A stretch of 31,525 bases of DNA from MGML01 sp964493985. Its GTDB lineage: Bacteria > Chloroflexota > Dehalococcoidia > Dehalococcoidales > UBA2162. The translations under genes were made by a program, and so were the position numbers. The DNA lies in the NCBI GenBank assembly GCA_964493985.1, contig CAZBQL010000029.1, positions 1 to 31,525 on the forward strand, read 5' to 3'. Numbering within the stretch: the first letter of the stretch is position 1; each line of letters starts with the position of its first letter. The notes below the pieces were generated by a model. That model made no database searches. It was not told the DNA's origin and worked only from the letters and a program-made list of their open reading frames with translations. Shown here piece by piece: positions 29,700 through 31,525 of this stretch.

Positions 29700-31439
29700 A
29701 TGTTCCGCATTCGACGTGTATATGATGACATCACGCCGGCTAACCAGGATGCCATTGCCGAAGTCCTGGCTATCCTGAAAGAGCAGTTTCCGTTGCTGTC
29801 CAGGAGAGATTTGAGAAAACTCCCGGAACAGCTTCGCAATCCGTTGAAATACCAGTTTCGCGCTATTCTTTTCGTTGCTGAGGGGGCGAAAGGTAAAATA
29901 GACGGGTTTGCCCTGTTGTTCCATGCTCCTTCTTTAAATTTTTGCTACCTGGATTACCTTTCGGCGGCTAAACAGATGACGGGCGGGGGTATCGGCGGAG
30001 CCCTCTATGAAAGAGTACGAGAAGAAGCACTCGACCTGGAAACGATAGGTCTCTTTTTCGAGTGTCTCCCCGATAATCCAAACCTCAGCCGCGATCCTGT
30101 GATAAGAAAACAGAACATAGCCCGTCTCAGGTTTTATGAAAGATATGGCGCAACACCGATTATCAATACGGCTTACGAGACTCCTCTTACACCGGGTGAC
30201 GATAATCCACCATATCTCGTTTATGACAACCTTGGACAGGACACCGAGTTATCGAACAGCCAGGCGAAGGAAATAATCCGGGCGATTCTGGAGCGTAAAT
30301 ATAAAGGCATCGTTCCTAAGGACTATGTCGAAATGGTGGTTGACTCGGTAAAGGATGACCCCGTTCGCCTGAGAAAACCGAGGTACGTGAGAAAGCCATC
30401 CATTCCTGTACCCAGAATAACTCCGATTGATAAACGTATCAGGCTGGTAATTAATGACCGTCATGGTATTCATCACATCGAGGAAAGAGGGTATGTGGAG
30501 TCACCGGTCAGAATAGACGCCATAATGGAAGAACTTAACAAGGTGGATCTTTTTCAAAGAATACCGGTACGACACTATTCAGAGAAAAATATCACGGCGG
30601 TACATGATTACCGATTTGTAGAATACCTTTCCAACGTCTGTTCCAAGCTCGATGAAGGCACTGCGATATATCCTTATGTCTTTCCTGTACGTAACCAAAC
30701 AAGACCTCCAAAAGACCTGCCGATACGTGCCGGATATTACTGTATAGATACATTCACCCCTCTGACCGGTAATGCCTACCTTGCAGCAAAACGGGCGGTA
30801 GACAGCGCAATAACCGCTGCCAGGCAGCTTCTACAGGGCTACAGGCTTGCTTACGCTCTTGTTCGACCGCCCGGACATCATGCCGAGCCTTCATCTTTCG
30901 GAGGATTCTGCTATTTTAACTCGTCAGCCATAGCTGCGAATATTTTAAGTAAATACGGTAAGGTAGCGATGCTCGATGTAGATTACCATCACGGAAACGG
31001 TCAGCAACAGATATTTTATGAACGAGATGATGTATTGACCATATCTATTCACGGCCATCCGAGCTTTGCCTACCCGTATTTCAGCGGTTTCAGAGGTGAA
31101 AAGGGAAAAGGTGCCGGCAAGGGATTCAATGTGAATTATCCACTGCCTGAGATAATAAAAAATGAAAAATATCATAAGACTCTTGCCGAAACATTGAAAA
31201 GAATAAGAAGATTCAGACCTGCCTTTATCGTGGTCCCACTGGGGCTGGATACTGCCAGGGAAGATCCTACAGGGACGTGGACTTTAGAAGCAGATGATTT
31301 TGAAGCGGTCGGTGAGGCGATAGGTTCGCTGCAGCGGCCGACTTTGGTTGTCCAGGAAGGTGGTTATGATACCAGGGTGCTTGGAACGAATGCGCTGCAT
31401 TTTTTCAAAGGACTCTGGTCGGCTGCCTATTCCCGCTAG
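29700..31439 (+). CDS. GNAT-HDAC fusion (acetyltransferase plus acetylpolyamine-deacetylase-like)
   Basis: A 579-aa two-domain protein. Residues 1-165 are GNAT-like (LDYLSAAKQMTGGGIGGALYERVREEA, then ARLRFYERYGA). A linker of about 80 residues follows. Residues 245-579 form a class II HDAC/acetylpolyamine amidohydrolase domain. Its catalytic set is complete: His pair 393-394 (RPPGHHAEP), zinc ligands D428 and H430 (DVDYHHGNG), D517 (GLDTAREDP), and Tyr556 (EGGY). The protein therefore combines an acetyl-adding fold with an acetyl-removing zinc site. It is the last gene of the operon, 23 bases after the free GNAT, with only a weak ribosome site. The substrate could be an acetylated diamine or beta-lysine derivative (inference). 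Confidence 0.92.
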   Translation: MFRIRRVYDDITPANQDAIAEVLAILKEQFPLLSRRDLRKLPEQLRNPLKYQFRAILFVAEGAKGKIDGFALLFHAPSLNFCYLDYLSAAKQMTGGGIGGALYERVREEALDLETIGLFFECLPDNPNLSRDPVIRKQNIARLRFYERYGATPIINTAYETPLTPGDDNPPYLVYDNLGQDTELSNSQAKEIIRAILERKYKGIVPKDYVEMVVDSVKDDPVRLRKPRYVRKPSIPVPRITPIDKRIRLVINDRHGIHHIEERGYVESPVRIDAIMEELNKVDLFQRIPVRHYSEKNITAVHDYRFVEYLSNVCSKLDEGTAIYPYVFPVRNQTRPPKDLPIRAGYYCIDTFTPLTGNAYLAAKRAVDSAITAARQLLQGYRLAYALVRPPGHHAEPSSFGGFCYFNSSAIAANILSKYGKVAMLDVDYHHGNGQQQIFYERDDVLTISIHGHPSFAYPYFSGFRGEKGKGAGKGFNVNYPLPEIIKNEKYHKTLAETLKRIRRFRPAFIVVPLGLDTAREDPTGTWTLEADDFEAVGEAIGSLQRPTLVVQEGGYDTRVLGTNALHFFKGLWSAAYSR

Positions 31440-31477
31440 ATTTCGGAAAAGAAAGTAACCGGATTATCTATTTTATT

Positions 31478-31525
31478 GTACTACCGCAATACCCCGACCG
31501 TAAGGTCGAGGGATGTAGTAACCCG
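31478..31525. repeat. Hairpin element at the window end
   Basis: Outer arms TACTAC/GTAGTA, then CCC/GGG with a bulged A, and inner stem CGACC-GTAA-GGTCG (31495-31508). It shares its outer arms and flanks (GTACTAC...ATGTAGTA...CCCG) with 21274-21317. The shape is like that of REP elements or the hairpin ends of IS200/IS605-type elements. The window stops here, so an element to the right cannot be excluded. Confidence 0.5.

Noticed and set aside
1..31525. CRISPR array, prophage or rRNA
   Set aside because: No regularly spaced repeats, phage structural genes or rRNA sequence were seen on either strand.

Overview
The window looks like chromosome from an uncultured anaerobic or sediment bacterium of the Chloroflexota (Dehalococcoidia-like). 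This rests on gene content and codon style: an HdrD-type CCG iron-sulfur oxidoreductase, an ADP-forming acyl-CoA synthetase beta subunit, a DUF362 protein, and housekeeping genes with bacterial sigma-70 promoters and AGGAGG ribosome sites. It is an inference, because no rRNA or other decisive marker is present.

Layout. 1-7360 is mostly core: a leftward CCG Fe-S protein (cut by the window edge), a PPC-domain protein, a leftward proB followed by a DNA methyltransferase, and a rightward mfd. 7391-8976 is a small accessory patch holding a dimeric alpha/beta-barrel protein, an orphan HicB-like protein, a relic of a corA 3' end, and a leftward higB-higA toxin-antitoxin pair. 8977-10963 is leftward mscS-corA. 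11147-13399 is a two-gene acyl-CoA ligase operon, followed by a padR-HAAS membrane pair. 15254-18200 is pepA, a metallo-beta-lactamase-fold hydrolase and a DUF362 protein. 18244-19590 is leftward rnc, a charged microprotein and acylphosphatase. 19732-24650 is a loosely packed accessory region of small genes: a lipoprotein, a 40-aa protein, a SnoaL-like protein, a P-loop kinase, an EthD-like protein, tRNA-Gln(CTG), an M50-like membrane protease and a winged-helix regulator. It contains terminators, inverted repeats and several near-consensus promoters.

The most interesting region is 24688-31439. A promoter with exact consensus hexamers and repeated TACTAGAA sites faces a run of small zinc-binding proteins, including a C2H2 finger microprotein. 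Beyond these lies a tightly overlapping operon: a KamA-family radical-SAM aminomutase, two different D-Ala-D-Ala-ligase-like ATP-grasp enzymes, a GNAT acetyltransferase, and a GNAT domain fused to an HDAC-type deacetylase. The aminomutase keeps both aspartates that bind the lysine side chain in lysine 2,3-aminomutase. A plausible reading is a pathway that makes a beta-amino acid, ligates it into a small peptide or conjugate, and adds and removes acetyl groups. The product is unknown; a compatible solute, a metallophore or a peptide metabolite are all possible.

Other points are a nearly leaderless higB transcript with a 20-bp palindromic operator, an AMP-forming ligase whose catalytic lysine is replaced by glutamate, a 26-bp perfect palindrome in the mfd leader, and a hairpin element present in two diverged copies.
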